64,000 bases of DNA from Terana coerulea (GCA_024811115.1 JAKOGH010000480.1:1-64000); one strand, 5' to 3'. Shown: positions 12,281 through 23,034, counted from the first letter of the stretch. Notes: generated by a model not told the origin, from the letters alone. Program-made: numbers and translations.

Positions 12281-12933
12281 GGATCGTCAATAAAGGAGGT
12301 AATGGCGGGAGAGCGAAAAAAACAAACAGGAGGAGTACGACTGGGACATGTTGGGCTGGCGATGGTGAAGAGAGAAGACGAGTGGTTGAAGTAGTGATAG
12401 TCACCAGTGACTTAAATACGGCATTAAATGCTAGCGATCGCACTAGCTTGGAAGTGCTTACCGAGCTCTCGACAAAACAGACAAAGGACGTATGGAGACC
12501 GGCTGAGATTTATGAAAACCTCGTTGCGGCGAAGCATGCGTCTCCGAAGCGTGCGAACCCTCATGTCGTGGATCCTAGTCTTTCAGGGCTTTGTGAATCT
12601 GTGATAAGAGTCGTCGGAGTGATTCACGGCAACAAGCCAACTCACCGAATGAGCACCGCATGACTGGGATGTGTGGAGAAAGGCGAGGCTGACGGCTGCG
12701 TCGTGTAGCGGCAACTGCTACTGCCCGTTCTGCCGGTGGCTTTGAGTCCTCAATGGGCATGCATATGGCGTCTGCCCAGCCTCATAGTGCCGGAGCCTGG
12801 TGTAGCGCACCCACGGTCTGAAAGGATGTTGTTGTTCGTTCGAGAAGGACTGAGCGAGGAGTGCGAGCGATATGAAGTCGAGATGAAGCAGACTTGGCGT
12901 GAAGCGCTCGCGCGAGAGTAAGATAAGATCGGC
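12281..12933. promoter_or_regulatory. Divergent intergenic core shared by all four X/Y-Z units
   Basis: About 470 bp from GAGCTCTCGACAAAACAGAC (12464) to the Z start recur almost unchanged at 48534-49000 (plus), and inverted at 30968-31437 and 60023-60485. This holds although the gene on the left differs (X or Y). The core therefore lies between two divergent genes and probably holds both promoters. It contains the conserved ATGAAGCAGACTTGG block at 12883 and overlapping GATA-type words (AAGATAAGAT) just upstream of the Z start. Promoter function is inferred from position and conservation only. Confidence 0.5.
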
Positions 12934-13455
12934 ATGTCAATGACGGCCCGGATCCATCTAAACGCCCGACAATTCTCAGCGTGGAGGGCGCGCGCTTGCA
13001 AAGTTGTCTTTGTCCAAGTGCCGTCCAGCAGCCTCAAGCCCGTATCAGCATGGCCGCACGCCCGAATACCTGGGGAGAAGCACGCACAGGGAGATGATTG
13101 CTCCGTCACAGCTCACAGGGGATCGCCACTCTCGGAGAGCTCCCGGTGCAGCGAGGGCTCGCGAGCAGGATCCCGCCAGCAGGGCGAACATCCGACCTAC
13201 CGCGGTCCGAGCCGCTCGACGGCCGCCTCGCTCGTCGAGAATATCGTCGCTAGCGGACGACTGCAGCACGGTGAGTCTGTCTATCAGGGCTCTATACGCT
13301 CTTCGTCTCTGACCTGTCTGCTTGGGTAGCGGTGTTCGAGCTACGTCCCCAACGGCCGCCCTCGCTTCGTCGAGAATATCGTCGCTGCGGACGACTGCAG
13401 CACGGTGAGTCTGTCTATCTGGGCTCTATACGCTCTTCGTCTCTGACCTATCTGC
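12934..13455 (+). CDS. Gene Z1: uncharacterised protein with repeated 25-codon exon modules
   Basis: Function unknown. The ATG at 12934 opens a frame of about 110 codons: MSMTARIHLNARQFS, then HAQGDDCSVTAHRGSP, GSRQQGEHPTYRG and SLVENIVAS. A donor GTGAGT follows at 13271. The next block, after an intron-like 59-nt segment ending GGGTAG, reads RCSSYVPNGRPRFVENIVAA in frame and ends at a second GTGAGT (13405). This is a duplicate of the preceding exon end. Six relatives elsewhere in the window keep the same exon-intron border (Z2-Z4 nearly identical; Z5-Z7 diverged), which supports a real transcribed unit. Composition is rich in Arg, Ser, Ala and Gly with low complexity, so a noncoding transcript is possible. 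Confidence 0.4.
13271..13455 (+). repeat. Module array in Z1 (about two exon-intron units of 134 bp)
   Basis: Donor-like GTGAGTCTGTCTATC occurs at 13271 and 13405, a spacing of 134 bp. Each unit has an intron-like half (GTGAGT to TAG or CAG, about 59 nt) and an exon-like half of 75-76 nt ending CTGCAGCACG. This is the shortest of the four arrays. After the last unit the acceptor region changes to CCCGAGCAG and the sequence becomes unique. Confidence 0.8.
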
Positions 13456-14079
13456 CCGAGCAGGCAATATGCTCGCCACGAACCGATTCTGCGTCTGGCG
13501 TGGGCTGAAGTGCTCGCGCGACCCTGGCTCGGCCGTCCATATTGAGTGACCGACGGGCTTCAGTATGTATGTTGAGGTCGTGTCTCCTGGTTTTTCCTGT
13601 CGACTTCCAGCGGTCGCAGCGTGTTAACGGGGAGGGCTGAGAGGGGATCCATATTCATTCACTTTTCTGCCTTTGATGCCTGTCAGCCCAAGCATTAGAC
13701 GTTCAGAATATGTTTCCTTTGTGTCTGCATACCATCGCTGCCACCTCACATACTACCCTCCAAATGGTGCGAAAGCAGTGCTGGTCGTCCGCCCTCGCTG
13801 TATAGTCGACCACCTTTGTTCTCTTTCTCCGTCGTCTGCAACGCTGTGCGCGCTGTTTCCTCGTGGCTGCACAATCGGGCATTGAACACTGCGTTTGCGT
13901 TGCTCAATCGTGTGCAGCGTCGATTCTTCGGATTGTCTTTGCATGACTAGTGGCACCAAAGGCACTTTCTAGCCTTTCATAGATGGATGGCTCTCGCGCT
14001 ATATATCTCGGCCCTGTCCTGGCTACCAGACATCATTCCCCAAATACTCTTCCTCGCTTGCGCTGCACACTGCCTCACT
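13456..14079. other. Unique spacer, no supported gene
   Basis: No recognisable domain. A 70-codon frame at 13673-13885 (plus) and its reverse shadow are the only open stretches. The end of the region probably includes the promoter of the BTB gene that starts at 14080. Confidence 0.35.
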
Positions 14080-14879
14080 ATGGATATGGCATCGCAGTTC
14101 TACTTTGAACCCGGCTCACTGTGCTTACTCGTACGTCACACTGAATTTACTTGCGAGACTATACACTCACAGTTCCATGTCCATGATTAAGGTGGAGCAC
14201 ACAATGTTCTGTGTCCATGCTAGTGTCCTCGGGCGCGTGTCGCATGTCTTCAGTGACATGCTCGCTTTCCCCCTGTCAGGCCGGCACACGGACGCAGCGA
14301 CGATGACCCTGTGCCTGTACCCGGCCTTGCAATCCGCAAGATGGAAGTGCTCATGGCTTTTATCTTTGGGTAAGTCGCCTACGACTGCTGACAGATTTCC
14401 ATACTTGAGCATTTAATAGAGTAAAGCGCCACGGATATACGCTGGAAGAATTACTAATCCTTCTGGAGATGAGCGATATGTGGCACATACCTATGGTGCT
14501 CAATTTTGCGCTGCATTGCCTTCGAGAACATTCGGAGTTGACTAAGGCCACCCGAGCACATATGCGGCTGCATTTTCTCCTTCCGATAGAGCTGCTGCCC
14601 GAAGATCCGGATGAGGAGGATGTGGATCTTTCGCAGTCTCAGCTCCACGCAGTTCTCGATCTAGTCGCAGCAAGCCCGCCAGGATTGTCAGCGTACACGA
14701 AGGTCCCAGTATTACTTCAAAGACTCTGTTTATGTTGTGCAGGTACTTTTTCATACCCTTCTGCTTGTGTGATCAATATTGATGCCATGAAAGGTAGGGC
14801 CCAAGCTCTATCAGCTACCTTTTGAGGTGATGGAGGCGCTCACCTTGGGCAAACTATATCTTCGGTTCTGCTCGACGTA
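14080..14879 (+). CDS. BTB/POZ domain protein (first of a tandem pair)
   Basis: BTB domains mediate dimerisation and recruit partners, for example cullin-3 ligases; the fungal expanded family is mostly uncharacterised. From ATG 14080: FYFEPGSLCLL, an intron (GTACGTCACA to GATTAAG), then VEHTMFCVHASVLGRVSHVF and SDMLAFPL, the usual BTB beta/alpha core with the H-x-x-V/I-L motif. MEVLMAFIFG follows, then an intron at 14371-14420, then VKRHGYTLEELLILLEMSDM and a helical region to about 14760. The last exon reads PKLYQLPFEVMEAL and ends at TAG 14877-14879. Reading from LQSA to KMEVLM needs one extra A in the AA at 14338-14339, a homopolymer shift. A second BTB-like gene follows immediately on the same strand. 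Confidence 0.7.
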
Positions 14880-15816
14880 GAGCTGAACACAGAAGGGACC
14901 AGACGCCATCCTCGCCATTCCTCTTGGCGGGACACACCGCCCGAAAGATTCGAAGTTTTGCTAAATTATATCTTCGGCAAAGTGGTGTATGTACAGCAGG
15001 TTTCTCTTCCATGTGTTGATAATGACCATCCATGTCAGAATGTTTTCCGACTGTCCCACTCAGGAAGAGCTGAGGGACGCATTGTACGTCTTTAATATAC
15101 CCCTTACAACCATTCGTGGTTACTGATATTCATATAGCGCCGTGCACAAGTATCTACCGCTGAACGAACTGGAGGACCTGCTCGTCATTGCACAGGACTG
15201 GTTCATACAAGATATCAAGACGTCGCCGCTCGCGAACTCGAAGACCACGAAGGTTTCGACCAGGCAAAGAAACTTCGCCTCGCCATTCGATGCCAATTGC
15301 GCCACTGGGTTCAATCCAGCGTAGAAGATCTCCTCCTCCTTCCCCTCGCGATATCTATCCAAGAAACAGTTCGAGCACCTCAGGACGGACGTACTGTTCG
15401 ATCTCACCCAGTATCGTTTTCGGGTAGAAAGGAACTACGCAAGTATCCTCACTACCCCTCTACCTGTGGTCTTCTCCGTCGCGTGCCGGGCGTGAGCATT
15501 GCGAGGACTGTTGGGAGGATCACTGGGCTATGACTCAGGGGTTCATGAGTCACGCGAATTATCTTGGGCTGGATTTCATCAAGACCGGTCTCGAACAATG
15601 GGCTCGCTCACCCCTCTCGCCCAGATGTGCTACCAGTGCAGGGTCTTGTCGACTATTCCTGCTTTGCAGGATCCCCGTCTCGGCCATGATCATTTACTCA
15701 TCAACGAGGCTACCGCAAGTATCTGTGAAGACTACATGTGGCCCAAAGGCACAAGCACGGAAAGCTCGTCAGTCAAAACGAGTGAATCCAGTTCGTTGAT
15801 ATGGTCGGACGATTAA
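14880..15816 (+). CDS. BTB-type protein, C-terminal half of the fungal family (tandem paralogue)
   Basis: The visible part starts with RFEVLLNYIFG (about 14950-14985), equivalent to MEVLMAFIFG of the upstream gene. It continues after introns as SDCPTQEELRDAF, AVHKYLPLNELEDLLVIAQD and LEDHEGFDQAKKLRLAIRCQ. Then come LSKKQFEHLRTDVLFDL, EHCEDCWEDHW and MCYQCRVLSTIPALQDP, ending at TAA 15814-15816. The C-terminal Cys/Trp-rich C-x2-C-W block is typical of basidiomycete BTB proteins. The reading changes frame at least four times by single bases. The N-terminal half of the BTB fold is not seen, so this may be a second gene truncated at its 5' end or part of one longer gene with the upstream feature. 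Confidence 0.6.
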
Positions 15817-16297
15817 ACAGAGAAGCAGTGTTTAGGTCACTACCCCAGTTTGTGTACCGTGATTCAAGCTCCACGTTGTATTGTGATATGTAATAAACAA
15901 CCGGGTCCTTGGCTATACCTCTAGCCACAATATTCGAATCTGGGGCACGGTACCGAGGTGTGAGTAATACCATGACCTGCGTGGTTGCTGGCGGAGGTGC
16001 TAGGTTATCTGAGTGATCTTGAGACTCCGCTTTAGACTCACGATCCGTGGGACGAGCGTCGTCTTCACAACGTCGTTTCAACATTCAACACTGAGTACTG
16101 AACGTCGACACCGCGTGCCCCTGCAACATCTTCCCTCGACGTTGTACTGTTGCAAGAGATCCCACTGTTCTTCGAGCTTCGTCCCACCCTGTACCACACA
16201 ACAGGATGTCTATGTCCAGACTTATTCACAAGACCTCGAGGTAAAGTTGAACGAAAAATAACGCAGGCGTTCTGCTCATTCAGTTGCTAGACATCAA
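15817..16297. other. Spacer, no supported gene
   Basis: A minus-strand frame of 103 codons (15773-16084) overlaps the end of the BTB gene and has no recognisable domain. Nothing else is visible. Confidence 0.3.
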
Positions 16298-16636
16298 GTG
16301 GCGGGCGACGTGCCTAGGCCCAATAGGGGTAACTTTCAACGACTCGACTCGATGAACATCCATCCATCCCTGCAAGCAGATGTAGTTCACAAAGTCTACC
16401 ACTGCTCCCTCAATATCGACGAAAGCTTGACATTGACACTGCCTTCGGCAACTGTCACGCTGCCATCCAAGATGCAGAAGCTGGAAGCCCGGAACCGGCG
16501 AGTGGAAGATGTCGACCGGCAGAAGATGGAGGAGGAGTTTCGAACGCGACTGCGCCCTCCACGAGTGGCGGCCCTTCGGATGACACCGTCTTCTACGCCC
16601 GTTCTCTGCCGGAACTTTGAAGTTCATATATACTGA
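16298..16636 (+). CDS. Small uncharacterised open frame (112 codons)
   Basis: This is an ATG-initiated frame with a Lys/Arg/Glu-rich second half (KMQKLEARNRRVEDVDRQKM) that could be helical. A competing plus-strand frame over the same bases reads Ser/Pro/Gly-rich text, and the reverse strand is also open for 115 codons. Coding status is therefore uncertain. No homologous copy is present elsewhere in the window. Confidence 0.25.
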   Translation: MAGDVPRPNRGNFQRLDSMNIHPSLQADVVHKVYHCSLNIDESLTLTLPSATVTLPSKMQKLEARNRRVEDVDRQKMEEEFRTRLRPPRVAALRMTPSSTPVLCRNFEVHIY

Positions 16637-17346
16637 TAGGCAAGTCGTGTGCAGTGTTGAAAATCAGCAGTTGCTAACACCGACAATGCATGTAGCTTGT
16701 CCGCCTGCGCGTGTTTTGCATACTTCACCGAACAGAGGCTCAATCCGGTCATGCTTACCACACGACACTTGATCCTTGCTAGTGTCATGAAGGAAGATGA
16801 CCTGGCCGTAGCCAGCGAACTCCCTGTTGGCCCATCTCCTCCACGTCATCACGGTTGAAGAAGGCAATCTCAACCACATACCTTGACACTCGTACCTAGC
16901 CTGGCCTCTTGTCGCATGCATGCAGAAAATAATTCTTGAAATGCTCTCTCCGTCTTGTCTGTCTCGATGTGCTGATATGTCTTATGCTTTGCATTGTTGC
17001 TTGTTCGTAGTAGTTTTGTTCGCGTGTATTCACGTGTTGTGTTCAAGTTTTGTTGGTTGGTTTATTCTCCAGTCCTTGCATGCTATACTATTTTTATTAT
17101 TTTTATTATTTTACTCATATATTACGCATGTCGCCTGACCATAAGAATTTGGATTCAGATGTTCCACTTACCTCTTGCCCCTTCGCCCTTCTTGTCTTTG
17201 CTTTATATACTTTAGCAGCGGTCTAAGTAGGAATGCTTGGTCCTTCGTGCCTTTTTGTCTTCGAATCTTTGTCTTTAGGCCTTAGCTCTGATGTTCCCGC
17301 CCGGAGCCAAGCAAGGCGTCTCTTGTTTGCTATATATTGTAAGGTA
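16637..17346. other. Spacer, no supported gene
   Basis: Pyrimidine- and T-rich from about 16920 to 17280, with short hydrophobic frames (72-73 codons) that look like noise. No domain recognised. Confidence 0.35.
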
Positions 17347-17584
17347 AGGTAGGGCCCGTGCAGATTCCGCTACTATCACACGACCTTAGCGCCGAGTCCA
17401 CTGTTGTTTTTCCTGCTTCTACAGCGACCTTTCACACAACTTCCGGCTTCAAGTAAGTTTTATAGGTATTCATGAGCTTCTGCAACATGATAGCAAAAAG
17501 GTGCGAGGGTGAGCGGCTTGCAAAACCGCCTGCGAATGTCCCGGTCATCACGTGATAGTAGCGGGATCTGCACGGGCCCTACCT
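17347..17584. mobile_element. MITE-like element with about 33-bp inverted ends and TA flanks
   Basis: The tracts 17345-17379 and 17552-17586 are reverse complements over 35 bases with a single mismatch (GCAGATTCCGC against GCAGATCCCGC). Both outermost dinucleotides are TA, consistent with a TA target duplication around a 238-bp element. Beyond the TA the flanks do not match. There is no coding capacity. The near-perfect ends suggest a recent insertion. Confidence 0.75.
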
Positions 17585-18053
17585 TAAACCCACGACATCC
17601 ACGACCACATCACGTGATGAGTGCCCGTCACGCTTTTATCACATTTAGCGGGCGGAGAGCACACTTGAGCTTGTTTACTCGCACACAGTACAGCTGAGCA
17701 CAAAATGGCAACATGGAAACACAGAGAAGATGAACGCCGAATTTTATATGTAGCCGGAATTTGCGTAATCTCGCTGGGGACCACAAAACAACGAATGCAA
17801 GGCCACAAACTGGGTTTTGAATGAATCCTGATTTACATGCGCTAAGCAACTTAATATCATGGACCGTGAGACACCGCCTTCGCAGTGAGGGAAGGAAGAC
17901 GCGTCAGCGGTTGTGGCTAAGGCAGGACAGCGCCGAAGACAGCGCCAGATGTGCGCTGAGCGCCAGTCTCGGAGGCCCGGTGATGGGAGGTACTCCATTT
18001 GGAAGGTATCCAAATCGGGAAGTCACCTTGCTTGCAAGGTAACTAGGGCATTA
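17585..18053. other. Spacer between two MITE-like elements
   Basis: No supported gene. Short open frames on both strands, at most 96 codons, none recognised. Confidence 0.3.
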
Positions 18054-18265
18054 GGGCATTTTGGCAGCCGGGATATATCTATATCCATATCAGGAAGGCT
18101 GCCTAAAAGAGACGCTATCACGGCGGAACCCGAGGCAGACTCCCTGGACGCCCCTGCCTCACCCCACAGACCAATAGGAGCGCACCCTCAGATGCTGCGG
18201 TGATGGCAACCTCTTTAGGAAGCCTTCCTAAAAGGGCATGGATATATCCCGGTGCCAAAATGCCC
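18054..18265. mobile_element. MITE-like element with about 55-bp imperfect inverted ends and TA flanks
   Basis: GGGCATTTTGGCAGCCGGG from 18054 pairs with CCCGGTGCCAAAATGCCC ending at 18265. Complementarity continues inward through GATATATC, and AGGAAGGCTGCCTAAA pairs with TTTAGGAAGCCTTCCT. TA lies outside each end (18052-18053 and 18266-18267). Total length is 212 bp with no coding capacity. The ends differ from those of the other three elements in the window, so this is a separate family. Confidence 0.75.
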
Positions 18266-18789
18266 TACTGTGAAACCTTTAATGTGAAGCCACTTTTCGT
18301 CCTACCGGCATTTGCCTGACGCCCATACTTTCCCACAGCCGTTCCCTTCCTCGGCCGTCGTCCTGCTTAATCAGCATACGTTTACACCTGTACAAACCCA
18401 AGCAAGGTTTTTTGTCGGGCGGAGCCGCACGTATCTAGTCGATCTGGTGGCGAAAAGTCAAAGGTTCTCGCTCGCAGGCGCATCCAGAGCGGGCGGAATT
18501 TCCCGGCACGCCTCGCGCGCTAATTGGCTCAGGTCACTAGCGGCACCAGATGTACTTTGTCATGCATCGATACTCTTTGTCCTACTAGTGCGCCCCCAAT
18601 GCCTTTCTCTTTCCTTAGTCCACCTGTTTTTATATATCCTGCTTCTACGCCCGCCCGCTGTTGTAGCATGGCGTAGCGCATGAAAGACGTGCATTGTCTT
18701 GCACAACCCATCAGCTAACGAGTATGAAGGTACGTACTTCCCGCCCTACTCAAAGTGCATTTATTTTTCTTTGTTACCTAGGTCACGTT
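18266..18789. other. Spacer upstream of gene L
   Basis: Contains an open frame of 123 codons at 18312-18683 (plus) without recognised features. The region probably includes the promoter of the following gene. Confidence 0.3.
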
Positions 18790-20169
18790 GGTCGTCCTCG
18801 CCGGAGTGGCACAGTCACTACTACAAAACCCTCATACAGACATCCACGCACAGTCCCAGCCACATTCTGCCTCTTACCCAAAGTGACGCTCTTATGGACG
18901 TGGCCCCGTCACAGAGCCTTGAAGTCCTCATCCAAGCTGCCGGCGCATCCAACGAGTATATACTCGTGAGCGGGAACATTTTACATGCATCTCAATCTCA
19001 TTCTTGCTCTATAGGACCCTCCTCGATGTCGGCTTTCGCACTCCTACTTCGCAATCTCTCGACCCACGCCACAAGGATGAGATCACACCTATGCGCGCTC
19101 GAATTGCCGTGGAACTGGTGCTAGCACCGATCCGCTACAGCTTTGTCGCCAGCGTAGCCCAGCTTCAAAACGATGCGGGACACCTAGATGGAGTCGATAA
19201 CCCTAGGGCGTTCGCGTCCAATCTGGAGATCCTAGCAACGACTCGACAGCAGGCCATTGATCAGGCATCCAAGGTAGTGCATTTCATTTTCGGCTCTCCA
19301 CTTGTTCACTGAATGCCATACTCTAGCTTTGGCGTCTGGTAACAAACCCCGCAGGCAATTATTACTGGCCACTGGCTACTCGCGGAGAATGTGCTGAGCT
19401 CATGGCCCAGCTTCTCCGCCTTGACGTAGCGCCGAACCAACATAATCATCAAATGGCAGAACATCGCCGGACCAAGTGATGGTGCTTTCCTTGCCTGTAT
19501 GTCTCATGCTATCTCGTTTCTGTACCTCTGGTAACACTGACAGCTCAACCAGACCCTTTTGGAGGATGAGTTTCGGCGCCTGGAAAGTCTCCCGCCTCTC
19601 AGTGAGGTCGTGGGCACCATACTCAAAGAGTCTTACACTCTTTATGCAATTTTCCTCAAGCGGAGAATGTGATCCGCTTTCTGCGAATGCGGCGGTCAAC
19701 AACACCGTCGATTCTCTGGCCGCTTCCTTGGCCAGCGGCCGCGATTGATCCTACTTGGGCTTGTGTGCAGGACGCCCCTCGAGTGGCTGCTGCAGGTCCA
19801 GAACGAACAGACAAAAGCGACGAGAGCTCTCCAGGTTAGGCTACGACTGAATTATTACCAGTGTTGTGAACTAATACTAATTACACATAGACCGCTATGC
19901 ACCTTCAGCACGTCACCTACCGGCCGTTTAGACAACCCGATGCTTATACATCTGTTGCCGATACAGCTAGTGCATTGGCAACATACTGTAGCCTGCCGCA
20001 GGAGCTCTGCTGTATCTCCCAGGTTCGCTGCCATATCTATATCATTCACCAACTGGCTATAGTGCTCACCTGACTCCTGTAGGGGTTTGCCGATGTCGCA
20101 GAAAGAATAAAGATCATGCTCTGCCACATAGAGCTCATGACCGATTTGAGCTCAGACTCAGGAGAATGA
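18790..20169 (+). CDS. Gene L: uncharacterised multi-exon protein
   Basis: I do not recognise the family. Coding quality is good in pieces: SLEVLIQAAGASNEYIL, an intron at about 18966-19013, then TLLDVGFRTPTSQSLDP, ITPMRARIAVELVLAPIRYS and ASNLEILATTRQQAIDQASK. After the next intron (GTAGTGCATT to ACTCTAG) come LWRLVTNPAGNYYWPLATRG and ECAELMAQLLRL, then TLLEDEFRRLESLPPLSEVV. Near the end are TPLEWLLQVQNEQTKATRAL, HLQHVTYRPFRQPDAYTSVA and a last exon GFADVAERIKIMLCHIELMT ending at TGA 20167-20169. Predicted mostly helical and soluble. The first exon and true start are unresolved. Frame changes near 19470-19560 and 19740 may be indels or missed introns. Confidence 0.5.
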
Positions 20170-21349
20170 GTGGATTACCGTCTCACGCTGAAGGAGTGTC
20201 CACTGAATGATAAGCGTAGTGATTGGTCACCTTGTAGTAGTCAATGACTTGTAACCTTCCAGCTTACATATTGTTGTGGTCGTGGAGATTCTGGAGAATA
20301 GCACAGGCTTGAAAGATTGAAAAGTAATACGAATATTCCAAATTAGGCTGGCGGAAGCGTCGACGCTAGCGCCCACCACACTTCGCCCGCGCTTACTAAC
20401 GCTTACTAACCCCAGTTCGAACCGCATCTTGACCACACTCTCGCAAAACACGCGTTCGACGACTCCAGAGACACAGAACGTCAGCCTTGTCCCCAGATCA
20501 TCTGCTTATATTAATAATATTTCCTATCGCATTCTTTCTCTCTCTTATGCTCTTGTACTCCCGCAGACGACGAGGGATCCAGCGATTGTGTCCGTGGGAA
20601 GACGGGGATATTGAAGTGCCACTGCCTTGACATTCAACGGTACCCGCGGTTCGAGGCGGGTTGCACACATATATGAGCTGCTCGATGCCTTGAGCTAGCG
20701 CCGCATCAATGCCCGTCCGGCTTGGAACACGGCACAGCCGGAGAAGCAGTCTCCCCTGTCCCCAGGGCCGAGTCTCCTCTACATTGTGCGGCATCTCTTG
20801 TCCACAAAAAGTCCGACCTAGGGCTCCCGCTCGCTGAATATGTCCCAAACGTGTTCTCGAACAGCTATCCTTATCTGGGGGCCAGCTGTGACGATGATAG
20901 TTGCTGTGCGTGATCCACCGTGACCTTTGTTCTCTCCGCCGGCCATTTTGGGCAGTCGCTTCGCTGCCTCCAAGTTCCCTCTGGCGCGGTAATTCTCGAC
21001 ATTCACCGCTATACCAAGCCCTCAGCCAGCACAAAACCAGCTTGACTGTAACTCAGCTCCTCACAGTAGTGTACTGTACCAAGACTCGCCGTGCTAGGCA
21101 TGCTCGGACAAGGTGGCCACTCACACCAGTGCTCAACTCGAAGAGCCACAAATACTGCAAAGACAGACCACTGGAGTAATACATCAACATCTCAGCACAT
21201 GAGTGCTCTATATCAGTGGTAAATGAGTGTGGAACTAACTGAATGCTATGCTCTACAGTGCATACTCAACGGGGAACAAAGCGAGTGTAATGACTGGTCA
21301 CTGGCCCTGAAAAGCCCTGGTCGCGAGAACTGGTCGCTGTCACAGTCTT
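20170..21349. other. Region with open minus-strand frames but no recognised gene
   Basis: A minus-strand frame of 178 codons (20498-21034) begins with TTG, not ATG. An overlapping minus frame at 20818-21006 contains TATIIVTAGPQIRIAVREHV, which looks protein-like. Together they might be exons of one minus-strand gene, but no consistent splice model was found. From 21100 to 21349 nothing is visible. Confidence 0.25.
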
Positions 21350-21960
21350 TTTTTTTTGAAATCTGGTATTGTTAACGGCGCGGGACGAACCGCATGAGCT
21401 CCGGTGCTAATAGATCTGTATCTACTGGGTCCGTTGAGTGTGAATTCGTGTGTCCGTGGTGTCGACTCGCCGGGCATCCCCCTGGGACGCCCTTTCTTCC
21501 CCTTACGGACAGGAAGGGCCTTCGGCGGCACTCTGGCCCGAAACCCGATGCTCGAGAAAACGCCCGCCCAGAGCCGGGCGCTGTCACAGTCGCCGGGAGG
21601 TTCGTCACCTTTGTTCGCGAACGAGTTCTGAACGTTTTTGCTGAACAAACCTCCCAGCCGTCCGGACGTGCTCCTTGTCTAACGGGCTTCAGAAGCAAGC
21701 TTCCGTGGATGTCCCATGCCTTTGGCATTCACCGCTCAGATCGCAAATCGTGCAGGTCACGGCAAGACTCAACAGTGGGCCGGTCATTGCATCCCCACGC
21801 GACATAGGCTGCTACGCTTATGCAAGCGTCGGGCTGCGGAGAGGCTGCGGTGGTATCCTACTCACACCGGCCGCGAAAGCGAGTCTACTCCCGGAGGTCC
21901 TTTCTATACACCTGGGCCGGCTACCCCATCCATATCTGGAGGGCTTCTAGACAATGGTGT
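21350..21960. other. GC-rich block, open on both strands, bounded by a poly(T) tract
   Basis: A run of nine or more T residues at about 21348-21358 is followed by about 600 bp of GC-rich sequence. Unusually long open frames lie on both strands: 137 codons plus (21394-21807), 118 codons minus (21372-21728) and 102 codons minus (21340-21648). On the minus strand the T run would be a 3' poly(A), which would suit a retroposed transcript reading right to left. No domain is recognised. No clear flanking duplication was found, so retroposition is only a hypothesis. Confidence 0.35.
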
Positions 21961-22286
21961 ATGTCGAAAATCTCTAATACCATTTCAGTGAATGCGAACG
22001 CCGGCTGTCTGATGGCTTGCAGTCATTCTTGCTCACTGAGCAGGCCGTCCGTAGATCCGCTATATGCCATTTGGCTCACCTCCGATGTGACCTTGTACAG
22101 CTCTGTGTAAACATTTGTCACACTGTGTTGATCACGGTAAACATGTTTCACGGTGGCTGTGTATTGTGGCTCTGGTTTTTGTGCATATGATACTAGAAAT
22201 TAGCCTATCCAGCTATCATATTATGGAGTGAATACCCACCTCTGAGAGGAAGCGAAGCTCTGCGATAATCGGCCACAAAATGACCA
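21961..22286. other. Spacer, nothing recognised
   Basis: Short frames only; lies downstream of the minus-strand gene G. Confidence 0.3.
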
Positions 22287-23034
22287 TTATTGCACGTCCT
22301 GACGTCGGTTCCTTGAGATATTCTCGGCAACGCCGCCGTGAACGCTGTTTTCCACCACCTGGCACCGTGCCTCGTCACACTCTCCACTAGCATGTCTTTC
22401 AGGCTGGAGGCGGCTCCGACAGACGTCACACCTTACCACTGGGGAGACTGTGCGTTATCTCTTACGCCCCAAGATTCTGATATTCTCCAAAAGTTAAGAG
22501 GGTCTCTGCATTTACTCATGTATATAGTGATTACGTAGGCTCGTCACCGCATTGCATACGCGGACCTCCTCCCTGGTCCATATGTCATTCTGTATGAGGT
22601 TGCGTGTAGACAGCTCGTAGCAATCCCAGCACATTTCCCTCAGATATTCTCTGGAGCGCAAGCTCTCCTGGATGTCCCTAAGGCTCATATCACCCTCGTC
22701 ATCCAAAACACGAAGCCTGTACCTCTCCCATATGCGCGCCCCATCCGTTTGAGCAGCGAGTATTATCCCTGCAGCCTTCACCGGCAAAGTAGGCGTATGT
22801 ATACGCCACCAGCGCGAAGTTTCTCCCGCTCGATGCTTCGTCTGTGTCTAGCAATGTCTTGCATAAGAGAAAGACCCAAAGGATAACACTCCAGTATGGG
22901 CATCTCGGTTGTAGGCGCAAAAGCAATGCCTGAACCCCGGCTGTGAACCATCGAGCGGCTTGCTGCAAGCCGGTGATGGAGGAGGAGAGTGCCAGGCGAT
23001 GGTGGTGGTTGAAGTCGGGGTGTTCGTCAAGCAT
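22287..23034 (-). CDS. Gene G: uncharacterised protein with Cys-rich C-terminus
   Basis: Function unknown. From ATG 23034: LDEHPDFNHHHRLALSSSIT, QAARWFTAGVQALLLRLQPR and SSGRNFALVAYTYAYFAG. After a one-base frame change near 22790 it continues AAGIILAAQTDGARIWERYR, DMSLRDIQESLRSREYLREM, CWDCYELSTRN and WTREEVRVCNAVTSL. An intron (GTAATCACT to GCACAG, about 22448-22534) joins in phase to SPVVRCDVCRSRLQPERHAS and GECDEARC, ending at TAA 22287-22289. The C-x2-C and C-x4-C pairs suggest a small zinc-binding module; this is inference. The exon junction and frame agreement make this a solid gene model apart from the single indel. An upstream exon is possible. Confidence 0.55.

Larger units (their letters stand above)
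11865..13455 (+). repeat. Inverted repeat pair 1, left arm (1a)
   Basis: Nearly identical to the reverse complement of 30095-32045. The shared tract runs from the X gene exon containing ATGCTTGCCGAACC, through the 5' part of X, a divergent intergenic core and the Z gene, into the 134-bp module array. Differences between arms are mainly one- or two-base indels and the number of modules (about two here, five in arm 1b). Sequence left of about 11865 and right of the last module is not shared. Confidence 0.85.

Noticed and set aside
20340..20430. TTCGAACC-type word considered as a tRNA T-arm
   Set aside because: No A-box, acceptor stem or cloverleaf could be built around it; the same holds for other TTCGA words in the window.
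20498..21034. 178-codon minus-strand frame with text faintly like a methyltransferase motif
   Set aside because: Starts at TTG, the similarity is a few residues only, and the required catalytic context is missing.
22205..22429. 74-codon ATG frame on the minus strand
   Set aside because: Overlaps the last exon of gene G, whose alternative frame splices in phase and contains a Cys-rich motif; the ATG frame is a shadow.
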